Assembly (NCBI RefSeq): GCF_029633865.1
Contig: NC_079212.1
Coordinates: 101,544,433-101,608,432, forward strand
Source of the DNA: Lampris incognitus
Taxonomy: Eukaryota; Chordata; Actinopteri; Lampriformes; Lampridae
Reading direction: 5' to 3'
DNA: 64,000 nucleotides
The translations under genes and the position numbers were made by a program. The notes under the pieces are model-generated. The model had not been told where the DNA came from. It worked only from the letters and a program-made list of their open reading frames with translations, and searched no databases. The number at the start of each line of letters is the position of its first letter. The stretch's first letter is position 1. This document shows positions 12,271 to 23,938 of the stretch, one piece after another.

Positions 12271-14379
12271 GGCTTTGTAAGCATCCACGCCGCTAATCGG
12301 GAGCCTCCTATCCAGGGGCCCTCCCGTAGCAGCCCTCCTGCTTGCGTGAGCGCGTCCGCCCACTCCGGGACGTCGAACCGCTCGCCTACTATCCAGGGCA
12401 CTATTCGCGGAAACCACGGGGTGCTCGGTTCGTACGGGGCCACGAGAACTAACCGACCCCCTGTGCGCTCGAACTTGACCACCAGGTCTAGGAGGCACCT
12501 GCGCGGGGGGAATGCGTAAAGCATCTCCTCGGGCCATGGATCTAGTCCAAGCGCGTTGACCCCCAACGGCGCTAGGTCGGACGGGAGCATCGAGTACCAA
12601 CGAGGGCACTTGTAATTGAGTTTCGATGCGAACAGATCCACTTGAGCTACCCCGAACCTCTCCCAGATCATAGCCACTATGGCTGGGTTGAGGCTCCAAT
12701 TGTCCGCATGCGGGCCGCCCCTCGAGAGGATGTCCGCTGCTTCGTTGTCCTTCCCAGGAACATGAAGCGCCCTGATTGATAGCGCATTGCTGTTGACCCA
12801 AATCCAAATTTGCATGGCCAACTCTCTGCAACGCTTGGACTTCATACCGCCTTGGCGGTTGATGTAGGCCTTGGCCGTCATGCTGTCTGTCATTATCAGT
12901 ATGTGACGGCCTACGAGATCCTGAGCAAAATGCTGGATAGCCAGCCAAATCGTCTCCGTCTCGCGCGCGTTGATGTGGACCTTCTCCCCAGACGGCCACA
13001 CTCCTCACGCTGTTTTGTAGCCAAGGATGGCCCCCCAACCCGAGAGGGACGCATCCGTATAAATCGTTACCTCGGGTCCCCTGGGGCCCATAGGGACCCC
13101 AGACATGTCCACGCAGGCTCTGTTCCAGTGGTCTAGGTCCTGCGCTACCACGCGCGGGACCAGGATAAGATGGTTGTTGTACCAGCGTTCGTTGCCGTAT
13201 TTCAAGAAGTGAACTGCGAACCACAATTGCAGTCTCCTCATGAACAACAGACCTAAAGGAACAACTTGATGAGCTGATGCCAGAAGGCCCAGCAGCCTCC
13301 TGATCATCCGATAAGTGACATATGTCCCCGGGACGAAATGTGCTAACGTGGTCCTGGTGGAATGCCATCTCTCTTGCGTAAGGGTTGCGCGCATGGATAC
13401 CATATCCAAACTCAGACCCAGATACGTTGCCTGGCATGAAGGCCATGGCGCGCTCTTCTTTATGTTGATAGTGAAACCCCATGTACTCCATGAATTCCAT
13501 CAACTCCTGAGTATGGAGTATTGCTTGTTCCGGCGACCGGGCCAACACCAACAGGTCGTCTAGGAACCATGTCAAGCGCATACCTTTGCGCATCAACACT
13601 CCGAGCGCTGCTTTCACACACCTTGTGAATGTCAGAGGAGAGAGGCGATATCCGAACGGGAGGCATGTGTACTGGTAACACTGACCCCGGTAACAGAACC
13701 GAAGATACTTTCTGTGTCTTTCCGCAATCGGACAATGATAGAAAGCATCTTTTAGGTCGACCGAAGTTAGCCAGTCGGACTGTGTCACCATTGACAGCAG
13801 AACCGGTGTGCGTAGCATTTTGAAACTGACCTTCTCTACATACTTGTTGAAGGGTTTCAAATCTAGGATTGGGCGCATGCCCCCATCCTTCTTCGGGACC
13901 AGAAAGTAACGGCTGTAAAACCCGTCTTCTCTTTCTAGGGGAGGAACCACCGTGATTGCCCCTTTCGAGAGTAACTCTGTGAGTTCGTTGTCTAGGATTT
14001 GTGCTTCGGCCACCGACCCCGGTTCCGTATGCACTATTCCCAAGTACGGGGGTACAATACCGTTCTCGAAAAGGATTTGGTGTCCGTGGGCTATCTGATC
14101 CAAAACAGAAGCCGACGGGACCAATTCCTTCCACCTGTGTAACATGCGTGACAGAGGTCTCGTTGCCTCCTGTACCTTGCTGTTCAGGTAGCGCGCGTAA
14201 GTTGCGCGTAAAGGGTCTGGGGAAGCCCCGCCCGCCATGCCCTGCATCCATGGGGGGGCTTCGTCCTTGTAAAGGAGACCCAGATGGGGGAATTGGCGTT
14301 TTGAACCTTTCCAAATTACCATTTGACCCATCAGTGAGACTAAACATTGTCGCATCATAGTCCCCTCCCAGGGGCTCAT
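12261..14379 (-). pseudogene. DIRS reverse transcriptase / RNase H / Dam-like methyltransferase region
   Basis: The RT is open from 14,379 to about 13,480. It includes FLVPKKDGGMRPILDLKPFN, SVDLKDAFYH, LPFGYRLSP and the catalytic FLDDLLV (about 13,560). An extra C in a CCCC run at 13,477-13,480 shifts the frame. The next frame carries RNase H: YTDAS near 13,050, NARETE, MTDSMTA and AADILSR. One in-frame stop lies at 13,005, where relatives have Trp. After RNase H, a block with VDLFASKLNYKCPRWYS, then AFPP, GGRLVLVAP and TPWF resembles the phage-type Dam methyltransferase domain known from DIRS elements. Its NPPY-type motif is replaced by AFPP. In the family these activities copy the RNA and remove the template; the role of the methyltransferase is unknown. 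Confidence 0.88.
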
Positions 14380-14705
14380 TTGCGCTCATGTCATTATTAT
14401 CCAATATTTCCAGCAGGGATGTTATTACATTATTATCATCATCTTTAACCTAAAGATTCAGACAGACAATCAGACTTGCGTTTCAAACCTTTTAAAACGC
14501 AATCACCATCATCACCAACATAAAAACTTTTATTCACATTCACAACCTTTGGAATAGAACAAGTAGACTGTGCATCAGAAACCGAAATAAAAAGCGCAGT
14601 GTTTAGCCCTGCGCACGCTGTGTCCCCTGAACAAGCGTCTATATCGCCGGAGACGGCTCTGGAATCAGTCTGTTGGTGTGGGTCGTAACATCCTGCCGAA
14701 ACACG

Positions 14706-16343
14706 TCACTTGGCAGCTCCCTTCTTGGAAGTGTCTGTGCTGTCCGGCTTGGCCGCCTTGGCCGCTGGATCTGTGGAAGACTGGGTGTTTGGACGTGAGC
14801 CCTGTCCACGCCCGCGCCCCACTTTACCACCTCTTTTTGGATAAGTCTCTCTCCATTTCTGCTTGCGCGCAGGCTTGTCCTCCTGCCCAGTGCCCACCGC
14901 GGGCTTAGGGGTAGGCGGGTTCTTCATCATCAGGAGAAGCTCCTTGTGCAAGGTTTCGCGCTCGGCCTGGGCGGCCTTGTATTTGCTGATAATGTCCGGG
15001 GTCGTTCTAAACAGGCCCTGGTTCCCTGCGCAGGAGTGGGCCATCCACTCCTTGCAGAATTCCTCTTTTACCCCGGCTGTCTCTAGCCAGAGACGTCTGC
15101 GCGAAAGGGTGGAGGCAGCTGCGCTAGAACCGCACTCTAGAGCGATGGAATACAGCAGCGATCCCAGGGAGTCAGCTATGCGTTCCATTTCCAAGATGTA
15201 CTCACAACCTGCTTCGCTGGCCACTACGTCACCGAACTCGGCCCCGTCGATACCTGCTGTAGCGATGGCGGCTTTGCTTTGCTCGACGTTTGATAGGCTG
15301 CAGGGCTTGCGCATGTACGCCGTTATCATCCCAGCCGTTGAGACGAGTCCAGCTGCGCGTGTACTGGCGTGCCATGCATCACACGCGTAACGATCCACCT
15401 GCTGGCCCCACTGCGAAGGGTGTTTGGGAGTATCGCGAGACCCCACCTTGGTGTTAGGGTTGAACGATAAAACATCCCTCTCTGGTTGCGGAATTTTCCA
15501 GTCTTTGTAGTTGAGGTTCCTAACCTCGACTGCTAAGACGTCAACTCCCTTCTGACTGAACTTTGAGGACGATTTAAGTAGCGGATCCGCCTCCGCCCGC
15601 TTAAACGCTCGTTCGATGTGAGGATAAGGTGGTAGAGTGGAGTCCCTGACCCTCTCTGCCATTCGTGGAAAATCGGCTACCACCGGATCTTGAGGATTGC
15701 CCGGCTCGGTAACGATGTCGGCAGACTTGACCGCTCGCGCAAACAGATCGCGGAAACTGGCGAGGAATGTTTCGGACCCACGTTGCATGGCGTCGCCATC
15801 TTTGTTTGGTTGAGACGAACTTGGCTGGTCGTCTTCCACGCCCTGATCGTCTACTTCCTCAGGCAGTGAATCCTCGGGTTCCGCACCCGCTGAATAACAT
15901 GCCACGGATTCACCAGGGAGAGATAGGATCTCATTGATCCAGTCCTCTCTAACTATCCCGGATGGTGGGATAGCCTCTGGCTCCGGAGGGATGCTAATGC
16001 TAGCCGCCGTCCCGTGACTGTAGCTAGGAAGCATCGGAGGGATGTTGCTAGCCTCCGCCCCATGGCTATAGCTAGGTAGCACCATGCTAGCCGCCTCGTT
16101 AGCAGGTGCAAGTCCCCATCTTTGACGGAACATGGCAGCCCACCTTTGGCGCCCCGATCCTCTGATGGTTTTACAGAAATTGCAGTCGATCTCATTACGG
16201 TCTACATCCCTCAAGTAGCCCGTGTAGTGAACATGCGGGATATGGGAGACACAGTCCGGATGGGGGTCCCATCGGAGCGTCGCCGGTTTAACACACCCGC
16301 ACCAAGCGTAGAATCCGGTCACATCGACCGGATTAACGAACAT
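14706..16343 (-). CDS. DIRS ORF1 (Gag-like protein), open 545 residues
   Basis: This is the first gene of the DIRS element, placed between the 5' terminal repeat and the reverse transcriptase, where DIRS elements carry a Gag-like ORF. It is fully open. The N-terminus has CGC...DPHPDCVSH and CNFC clusters that may form a zinc-binding site. The middle is acidic and Ser-rich. The C-terminus is strongly basic (KKRGGKVGRGRGQG-like, then KKGAAK) and suits nucleic-acid binding. The Met at 16,343 is about 330 bases inside the right end, a sensible start. I recognise no catalytic motif; the Gag role is inferred from position and composition. Confidence 0.75.
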   Translation of the reverse strand: MFVNPVDVTGFYAWCGCVKPATLRWDPHPDCVSHIPHVHYTGYLRDVDRNEIDCNFCKTIRGSGRQRWAAMFRQRWGLAPANEAASMVLPSYSHGAEASNIPPMLPSYSHGTAASISIPPEPEAIPPSGIVREDWINEILSLPGESVACYSAGAEPEDSLPEEVDDQGVEDDQPSSSQPNKDGDAMQRGSETFLASFRDLFARAVKSADIVTEPGNPQDPVVADFPRMAERVRDSTLPPYPHIERAFKRAEADPLLKSSSKFSQKGVDVLAVEVRNLNYKDWKIPQPERDVLSFNPNTKVGSRDTPKHPSQWGQQVDRYACDAWHASTRAAGLVSTAGMITAYMRKPCSLSNVEQSKAAIATAGIDGAEFGDVVASEAGCEYILEMERIADSLGSLLYSIALECGSSAAASTLSRRRLWLETAGVKEEFCKEWMAHSCAGNQGLFRTTPDIISKYKAAQAERETLHKELLLMMKNPPTPKPAVGTGQEDKPARKQKWRETYPKRGGKVGRGRGQGSRPNTQSSTDPAAKAAKPDSTDTSKKGAAK

Positions 16344-16467
16344 CTTGGCGATAAAAGGTAAGCTAACTATAAGTTAGTATCTAATATACCAGTATATCAC
16401 TAGATTACTTGCGTATTTGCAGTTTTCCTCTTAGTCCCAGCGAGAGAGAAACAGCCATCGACCGATC

Positions 16468-16679
16468 TCATTTAGTTGGAGATGGAAAGAGGAATAGCGC
16501 TTCCGGTGGGCGTGCCAATACGGGGTCGGTGGGAGGACATATGACCACAGGGGGTCATATTGTCCGGGATTGGCACGGGGAATGCACCTCCATCGTTTTT
16601 CTTTTTTCCAGCGAGCTATTGTGGATGATGTCACAATGCAATAACCCTCTCAGCCATTTTGGAGTACGTGAAATGTAAC
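16468..16679. repeat. DIRS right inverted terminal repeat
   Basis: Inverse partner of 10,825-11,031. The last 20 bases (ggagtacgtgaaatgtaac) match the internal complementary region, not the left terminal repeat. Confidence 0.9.
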
Positions 16680-18805
16680 CTCATGTTCATATGGGGATCT
16701 GTATGGGACCTGAACTAACAACCTTTAAATCCCTGACTCCAATACACCCCCACCCTCCAATATAGCTGCATTTGATTAGTCATATCCTTATTCGGTTTCC
16801 CAGAAAGAGCGCCTCTTTAGAGATTAAGTGAAGAGGACAGAGAGGATAAACATTGTTTGAGGCGATCTGAAAGCAAAACCTCACTCATTCTGTTCTCTTT
16901 CATTAATGAGGATGCCGACTCCTGGCCTGGAGAATATCCTTTAACAGCTCGTTAGTTACCACTTTGTGGCTGAGATGGAAAATATACTGTCTACTCCTTC
17001 AGCCATCTAGCATTACACTCAGCTGGAACAAAGTGATCATAAAAACCCATAATGATCACAACAAAAAGTGTTGTTGAAAATCAAGATTGGAACAAGGCTT
17101 CTGAAAAGAAGCATATAATGCAGGGTGTATTTGTGTCAGTTCAAAACATACAAGGCATTTTGAAATTAAATCAGTTTCATATTTTACTCTTTTTGTCTTT
17201 TTTAAAAGTATGCTTTATAGCAAGAATGACGTGAATGAATAAATGTTCTTTTTTGATGGCTATGGCAAATAAGTTGGCAGACTCATCCTGTAAAGTCATG
17301 GAAAAATGCAAATTTACTTTGTGTAAGTTTGAGGAGGAATCTTCATTATGCACAAATTTTAGCATGATTTATGGATATTCAGTTGTGATGAGCTGGAGAC
17401 CTTAAGTGCAAATTGTTCAGTCAATCAATTCGAGTACACTTGGCTTAACAGAAAGTTAAAAAGTTGTGTGTAGTGATGGTAAAGTGAGTAAGTATTTCTT
17501 TCCAGACTCGCATATACTCCTGCAGACCTTGATAATGTCAAATGCCACCAAGCTATTTTCTATGTTGACCTCTGTCAGCTTCTTTATAAGTAAAGAAACA
17601 CTACAAAGGGTAGTTGACCAGCAATTCTTGGTTTAAAAATAAAAAGATATGCAATTAAACCAATTTGTTTTCTAATTTACATGTCCCTCTGTCATGCTGA
17701 GGGCGACTGAGGGCATATTGGTTAGACATTACTAATGCACAGCATGGAGTGAATGTAACACATCTGTTGTTTTGTAATGAAACTTGAGTACAGGGCATTC
17801 TTACAGTTAATGAGCCCCAATAAAAAAATTCAAAAACAAAAATGATGAGGTGTTATAATGAAAAATGATATCCTTCAAACATTTGTTATTGTTGGAAAGT
17901 AATTGTTTGGCTTTGCCGATTCCAACCCCCCACCCACCCTAACATTTTCATGCTATGGAAGACCTTTGACTTTGCTTCAAAAGGGGTGTTTTTGTTTTTG
18001 TTTTTTTTTGTTTTTTTTTAACAAGATCAGATGTCTTTGCATTTGGCTGTGTGTTTTGAATGATTTATTGTGTTCTCAACAGAAAGGCACAGCTTTTATT
18101 GGTATGAATTGTTTACCAAATAAAAATCATACAAAAGAGTAGTATTTATTTATGTACTACTGGGATTCGGTGTTGACAGAAGTGTACACTGGTCTGTAGT
18201 TCTAGAAGGTTCTGGCAAAGAGCAAAAACTCATTGATTATAAAAATGCAACAACAAACAGATAGCCTTTAGGTCTACTGTGCACTCGATGACTCCTGAAC
18301 GATCTAATTTCAATCAAGTAAAAAAAAATGTACCTTTGTTCTTCACAAAGCTAGACAAAAGTGTTTCATAAATGGTGAGTTTATAAGCGCCAGTCCTTCG
18401 TTCTAATGGTGAGGTCATGTGTAGAGCCATTAAGAAAAACTTATTAAAAATGCAGCTGCGGCCATTTGTCTTTTTACACAGTGCAAACAGTACACAAAAA
18501 AATATTAAATTAAAACTGTCTCTTGATAGTCAACAGCTACCAGAAAATTGGGCCTATGTATCATCCTACATTAAGATATATTTAAAAAAAGGTGAGGCCT
18601 TTTACGATGATTAGAATAAAATGTTAGGTTCTGAGATAGAAATATTTCTATTTTGAAAAATTGATGCATTTTTAAAATAAAATTAGAAAACTAATGAATT
18701 GTGGTACTTGTTGAAGGACAGTTTATAAAATATTCAAATGGAAATTCTTTTGTTGATGGATCAAAATTTGGCTCCATCTGTTTAAGAGACTGAATATAAA
18801 TATGT
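16680..18805. other. No recognisable gene (2.1 kb)
   Basis: AT-rich sequence. Short open frames show no family motif. Poly-T near 17,990-18,020 only. I found no element boundary. Confidence 0.5.
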
Positions 18806-20655
18806 GGCTCGTAAATCTGATTTACATATCGGATCAGTCGATCCAACAACCAGCACCGGTACTGTTCGCCAGCAGGGTGGCAGTGGAAACTGCTGCTGTT
18901 GGGAGAAGGAGAGGGGGAAGGGATGTCCAGAGGCAGCGGGAGAGGAGGAAGGGTAGGAATGTGGAGGTGAGAGTTGAAACTTTGAATATTAGCATTATGA
19001 CTGGTAAAAGGAGAGAGCTGGCTGATATGATGGAGAGAAGGAAGGCAGTAATATGTGTGCAAGAGACTAGGTGGAAGGGGAGTGTGTTGAGAAGGTGGAA
19101 GGAGTACTTTGAGGAGCTGATGAATGGGAAAAACTGAAAGGAGATTGGATGATGTGGGGATAGTGAATCAGGAAGTGCAGTGGATTAGCAAGGAGGAAGT
19201 GAGGGCAGATATGAAGAGGATGAAGAGTGGAAAGGCAGTTGGTCCTGATGACATACCTATGGAGGCATGGAGATGTTTAGGAGAGATGGCAGTAGGGTTT
19301 TTAACTAGATTGTTTAACACAGTCTTGGAAAGTGAGAGGATGCCTGAGGAGTGGAGAAAAAGTATACTGGTACCGATTTTCAAGAGCAAGGGCGATGTGC
19401 AGAACTGTAGCAACTACAGAGGTATAACGTTGGATCAGCCACAGCATGAATATATGGAAAAGAGTAATAGAAGCTAGGTTAAGAGGAGATGTGACGATGA
19501 GTGAGCAGCAGGATGATTTCATGCCACGAAAGAACACCACAGATGCGATGTTTGCTTCTCAATGTTGATTGAGAAGTATAGAGAAGACCAGAAAGAGTTA
19601 CATTGTTTCTTTGGGGATTTAGAGAAAGCATATGACAGGGTGCCGAGAGAGGAGGTGTGGTATTGTATGAGGAAGTGGGGAGTTGCAGAGAAGTATGTAG
19701 GAGTGGTGCAGGATATGTATGAGGGAAGTGTGACAATGGTGAGGTGTGCGGTTAGAATCACAGATGGGTTCAAGGTGGAGGTGGGATTTTATTAAGGATC
19801 GGCTCTGAGCCCTTGTTTGCAATGGTGATGGACAGCTTGACGGACGAGATCAGGCAGGAGTCTCCATGGACTATGATGTTTGCGGATGACATTGTGATCT
19901 GTAGCGACAGTAGGATACAGGTTGAGGAGAGCCTGGGGAGGTGGAGGTATGCACTGGAGAGAAGAGGAATGAAAATCAGTAGGAGTATGACAGAATACAT
20001 ATGCTTGAATGAGAGGTAAGACAATGGAATGGTGAGGATGCAAGGAGAAGAGGTGACGAAGGCGTATGAGTTTAAATACTTGGGCTCAACTGTCCAAAGT
20101 AATGGGGAGTGTAGAAGGGAGGTGAAGAAGAGAGTTCAGGCAGGGTGGAGTGGATGGAGAAGATTGTCAGGATTGATTCGCGACAGAAGGGTACCAGCAA
20201 GAGTTAAAGGGAAGGTTTACAAGATGGATGTGAGACCAGCTATGTTATATGGTTTGGAGGCAGTGGCACTGACGAAAAGACAGGAGGCGGAGCTGGAGGT
20301 GGCAGAGTTAGAGATGCTAAGATTTTCATTGGGAGTGACGAAGAAGGACAGGATAAGGAACACATATATTAGAAGGACAGCTCAGGTTGGACAGATTGGA
20401 GACACAGCAAGAGAGGCAAGATTGAAATGGTTTGGACCTGTGTGGAGGAGAGATACTGGGTTTATTGGGAGAAGGATGCTGAATATGGAGTCACCAGGCA
20501 AGAGGAAAAGAGGAAGGCCAAAGAGGAGGTTTATGGATGTGTTGATTGGGGACATGCAGGTGGCTGGTGGGACAGAGGAAGATAGAGGACAGGAAGCGAT
20601 TGAAACACTGTGGCAACCTGTAACGGGGGCAGCCAAAAGTAGTATTAGCACTATC
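18806..20655 (+). mobile_element. RTE-like LINE, copy 1, internally deleted
   Basis: It starts with the same leader as the longer copy at 53,874 (...atctgatttacatatcggatcag...). It then has a short endonuclease start (MTGKRRELADMM, VQETRWKG) that jumps at about 19,080 directly to the pre-RT block LRRWKEYFEELMN, so most of the endonuclease is missing. The 3' end near 20,640 matches the other copies (gggggcagc...aaagtag). Confidence 0.82.
18960..20651 (+). pseudogene. RTE-like reverse transcriptase (broken)
   Basis: After the deleted endonuclease, RT blocks appear in order: AVGPDDIPMEAWR near 19,240, VPIFKSKGDVQNCSNYRGI near 19,375-19,430, DLEKAYDRVPREEVW near 19,620-19,660, and FADDIVIC near 19,880. 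The thumb and C-terminal region with AYEFKYLGSTVQSNGE and GKRKRGRPKRRF follows to about 20,540. Several stops and frame changes occur before 20,029; the last 222 residues are open. The catalytic FADD is kept, but the copy cannot make the whole protein. Confidence 0.85.
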
Positions 20656-20689
20656 CTGTTGGACGACCCATGGCCTGTGACTGAGACAG

Positions 20690-21852
<1,163 letters not shown>

Positions 21853-23029
21853 ATATATAGTGTAGCTTCAGGGCTAGTCACCCATTAAGTAGCTACAGCA
21901 TGGTAGAAAGCAATTGTAATTTTTTACAGACTTAGGCCTATGTATGCTAAGTAAGGTCAGTGATATGCAAGGAAGCTGTAGGCCATTTTTACTCATTGAT
22001 TTTGAGACTAGGTTATGTGCCCTTCTTTCCTTTTAGATCTGTGCCATTAAGCACCATGGCTGATACAGATATTGGCTACCAATACAATACACTCCTGGAA
22101 ATTTTAGCATTCTCTCCTGCTAGCTGATGAATAGTCAGAGTAATAACCATTTACTCCACTTCTCTACACTACTACCTCCTGGCTTGACATGTGTTTGGGG
22201 TATTAACACCATTAGTCATTGACCACAACTTAACACAGCACTATCCTTTCTCTTGGCAATGGTGTGGTTGTGGTGCATTGTGAAAAATTGTTGTGTGTTG
22301 TCTGGAAAGGGGAGGGATGGAGTTAAAAGCAGTCTCAGATAAATGTTTATTGCAGTGTATTTTCAGTTAGCAATACGTAAAGTTTTACATTGTCCTGATA
22401 TCAATAAAGAAAAACAAATATATAACTGGCAAAAGCTTACAGTTTACTCCAGAACATATTAGAAACTGAAAGAAAAACACCCAACATTTCAGGCTTTTGT
22501 AAAAAAGGAAAGTAGACATTAAATGGTTGATAAAGGTCTTTAATAGAGATAATTTTAGAGGAAGGATAAGATGTAAAACTAGTACTGGATTTTTTTGTAA
22601 AAATTTTTTTTAGTGACCTTTCACAAAAAGTGTCATCGCAAAAGTTAGATACCTAACATTTTATGTACCTTTGTAAAAGAATAAGAATTCATTTTTAAAG
22701 TAATTTGATTTGTGTAGTCTATTTCACTGTGCATGCTGACTGCTGAAAGCAAGATGACTGACGCATGCTTTTAACTACAATATTTAAAGTAGCAGTGCTT
22801 GTTATCTTGCAGTGCTAAAACATAAGCTTATGAATGTCCTAAAATTGGAGTAAAATCACAGAGAATAGCAATGCAGTCAACATTTACACATGGTGCAAAG
22901 CTCCACGTTAAAGTGCTTGCATGCAGACTAAGTTAAAATATGAAACTTAATACTTTAATATGTGTCTCTCAAGTGTTTACTGCTCATGGACTGCTTTGGC
23001 ATGGGACTGTCTGTGTTTGCTTGTTTAAA
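21853..23029. other. No recognisable gene
   Basis: AT-rich sequence beyond the likely asip 3' end. I see no coding motif or repeat boundary. Confidence 0.45.
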
Positions 23030-23770
23030 TTTATTTTTTCACACCATACAACTGTTTCCAACCTTAAAATCATTTTGTTTGGAACCTGATTTTTATGATA
23101 CTGTTCAGCGTGCACAGCTTCTCCATCTGAACTGATGGGTTTCAAATAAGATACAGAATCAAAATTGGCTGCTGACATGAGAATTAAAAAACGAACTAAA
23201 TCCTAGTCTTGAGCCCTTAGCTAACAAAAAGTCACATCAGAGAGGAAATGTACATCAGTGTTTTCAAAAAAACAATCAGTGAACACCAGGGAAGGTTGAT
23301 AGTTCTTTTTTTCTTCTTTTGACCTCATACAGACTTTTGGCACTTCCTTCTTTTCTTCCTTAATCAGAGGTCATGAACGGCGGGGGGGGGGGGGGGGGGG
23401 CAACAGAGAAAGGGCAGCTTCATTTCTAAAACAAGCCTCCAAACTCTTGAAGACAACTTCTGCAAAGAGTTTCATAGGATTTGAGGCCTTTGCTTCACAA
23501 CAGAACTTAAAACTTTGTCTCTCCTCTTCTGTCCTTCCATTCTCTAAAAAAGAACTGAAAACCAGGTGGGAGAAGGAAAAGTCAAAATAGTCTGTCAGGA
23601 TTTTCTCTCTTCATACACAGATATACCGCAGAGACAATGAGATTTATCTTTTGCCACTCGATCAAAATTAGTCTCGTCTCACTTTTATGTAAATAAAGAG
23701 AAAATGAATGTTTTCCTCAGACTTTTTTCTACCTGAAGTTAAGTTGGGTGCTGGTGGTGTAACTGGGTAT
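23030..23770 (-). other. Likely 3' UTR of asip
   Basis: The stretch directly follows the asip stop codon on the minus strand. A canonical AATAAA (minus strand, 23,030-23,035) lies about 740 bases downstream. It holds a poly-G run (plus strand, 23,382-23,400). The exact transcript end is not shown by the sequence; another AATAAA lies near 22,346. Confidence 0.4.
23382..23400. repeat. G19 homopolymer
   Basis: Nineteen consecutive G on the plus strand, read as C19 in the asip transcript if it lies in the 3' UTR. Confidence 0.95.
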
Positions 23771-23938
23771 TCAGCAACGCGGGTTGCCCATTCGGCAGTA
23801 ACAGACGGTTTTGAAGAGCCGACACTGGCAAAAGGCACAGTACTCGCAGCACACATTGTCTGGAGATTTACAGCTGCCCCATAAAGGCACGCAGTTAGGG
23901 GGAGGCGGGGGATGCTTCTTGACGCTCAACTTGTTCTG
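23771..23938 (-). CDS. asip: asip coding exon 3 (cysteine-rich domain)
   Basis: Acceptor ttccatag precedes 23,938; a shift to the next AG would drop one Gln. It encodes 55 residues and TGA: a short basic stretch, HPPPPPNC, then ten cysteines (pattern C6C6CC2C2C1C6C1C6C) with CQCRLFKTVCYC as the active loop. Confidence 0.92.
   Translation of the reverse strand, partial: QNKLSVKKHPPPPPNCVPLWGSCKSPDNVCCEYCAFCQCRLFKTVCYCRMGNPRC

Larger units (their letters stand above)
10782..16679 (-). mobile_element. Near-complete DIRS-type tyrosine-recombinase retrotransposon
   Basis: The 5.9-kb element is read on the minus strand, so its 5' end is at 16,679. It carries Gag-like, RT/RNase H/methyltransferase-like and tyrosine recombinase regions in DIRS order. 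Inverted terminal repeats of about 200 bp lie at 10,785-11,031 and 16,468-16,679. An internal complementary region at 11,070-11,165 joins the complement of the left outer end to the right outer end. Both ends carry the trinucleotide AAC (10,782-10,784 and 16,677-16,679), and there is no longer target duplication. This matches insertion of a circular intermediate by a recombinase. The inverted repeats are nearly identical, but the coding region already has at least one stop and two frame changes. Confidence 0.92.

Noticed and set aside
12280..13476. The middle of the 790-residue minus-strand frame (12,007-14,379)
   Set aside because: After the one-base shift at 13,477-13,480 this part no longer encodes RT or RNase H. 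It becomes meaningful again only near 12,270, where the recombinase N-terminus begins.
13460..14404. Open frame of 314 residues overlapping the DIRS reverse transcriptase
   Set aside because: It is a shadow in another frame; the RT motifs lie in the frame starting at 14,379.
14863..15390. Plus-strand open frame of 175 residues
   Set aside because: It is antisense to DIRS ORF1, with no motif; GC-rich coding often leaves such shadows.
20382..20651. Minus-strand frames over the RTE-like LINEs (also 42,255-42,886 and 54,309-54,767)
   Set aside because: They are antisense shadows of the LINE reading frame without motifs.
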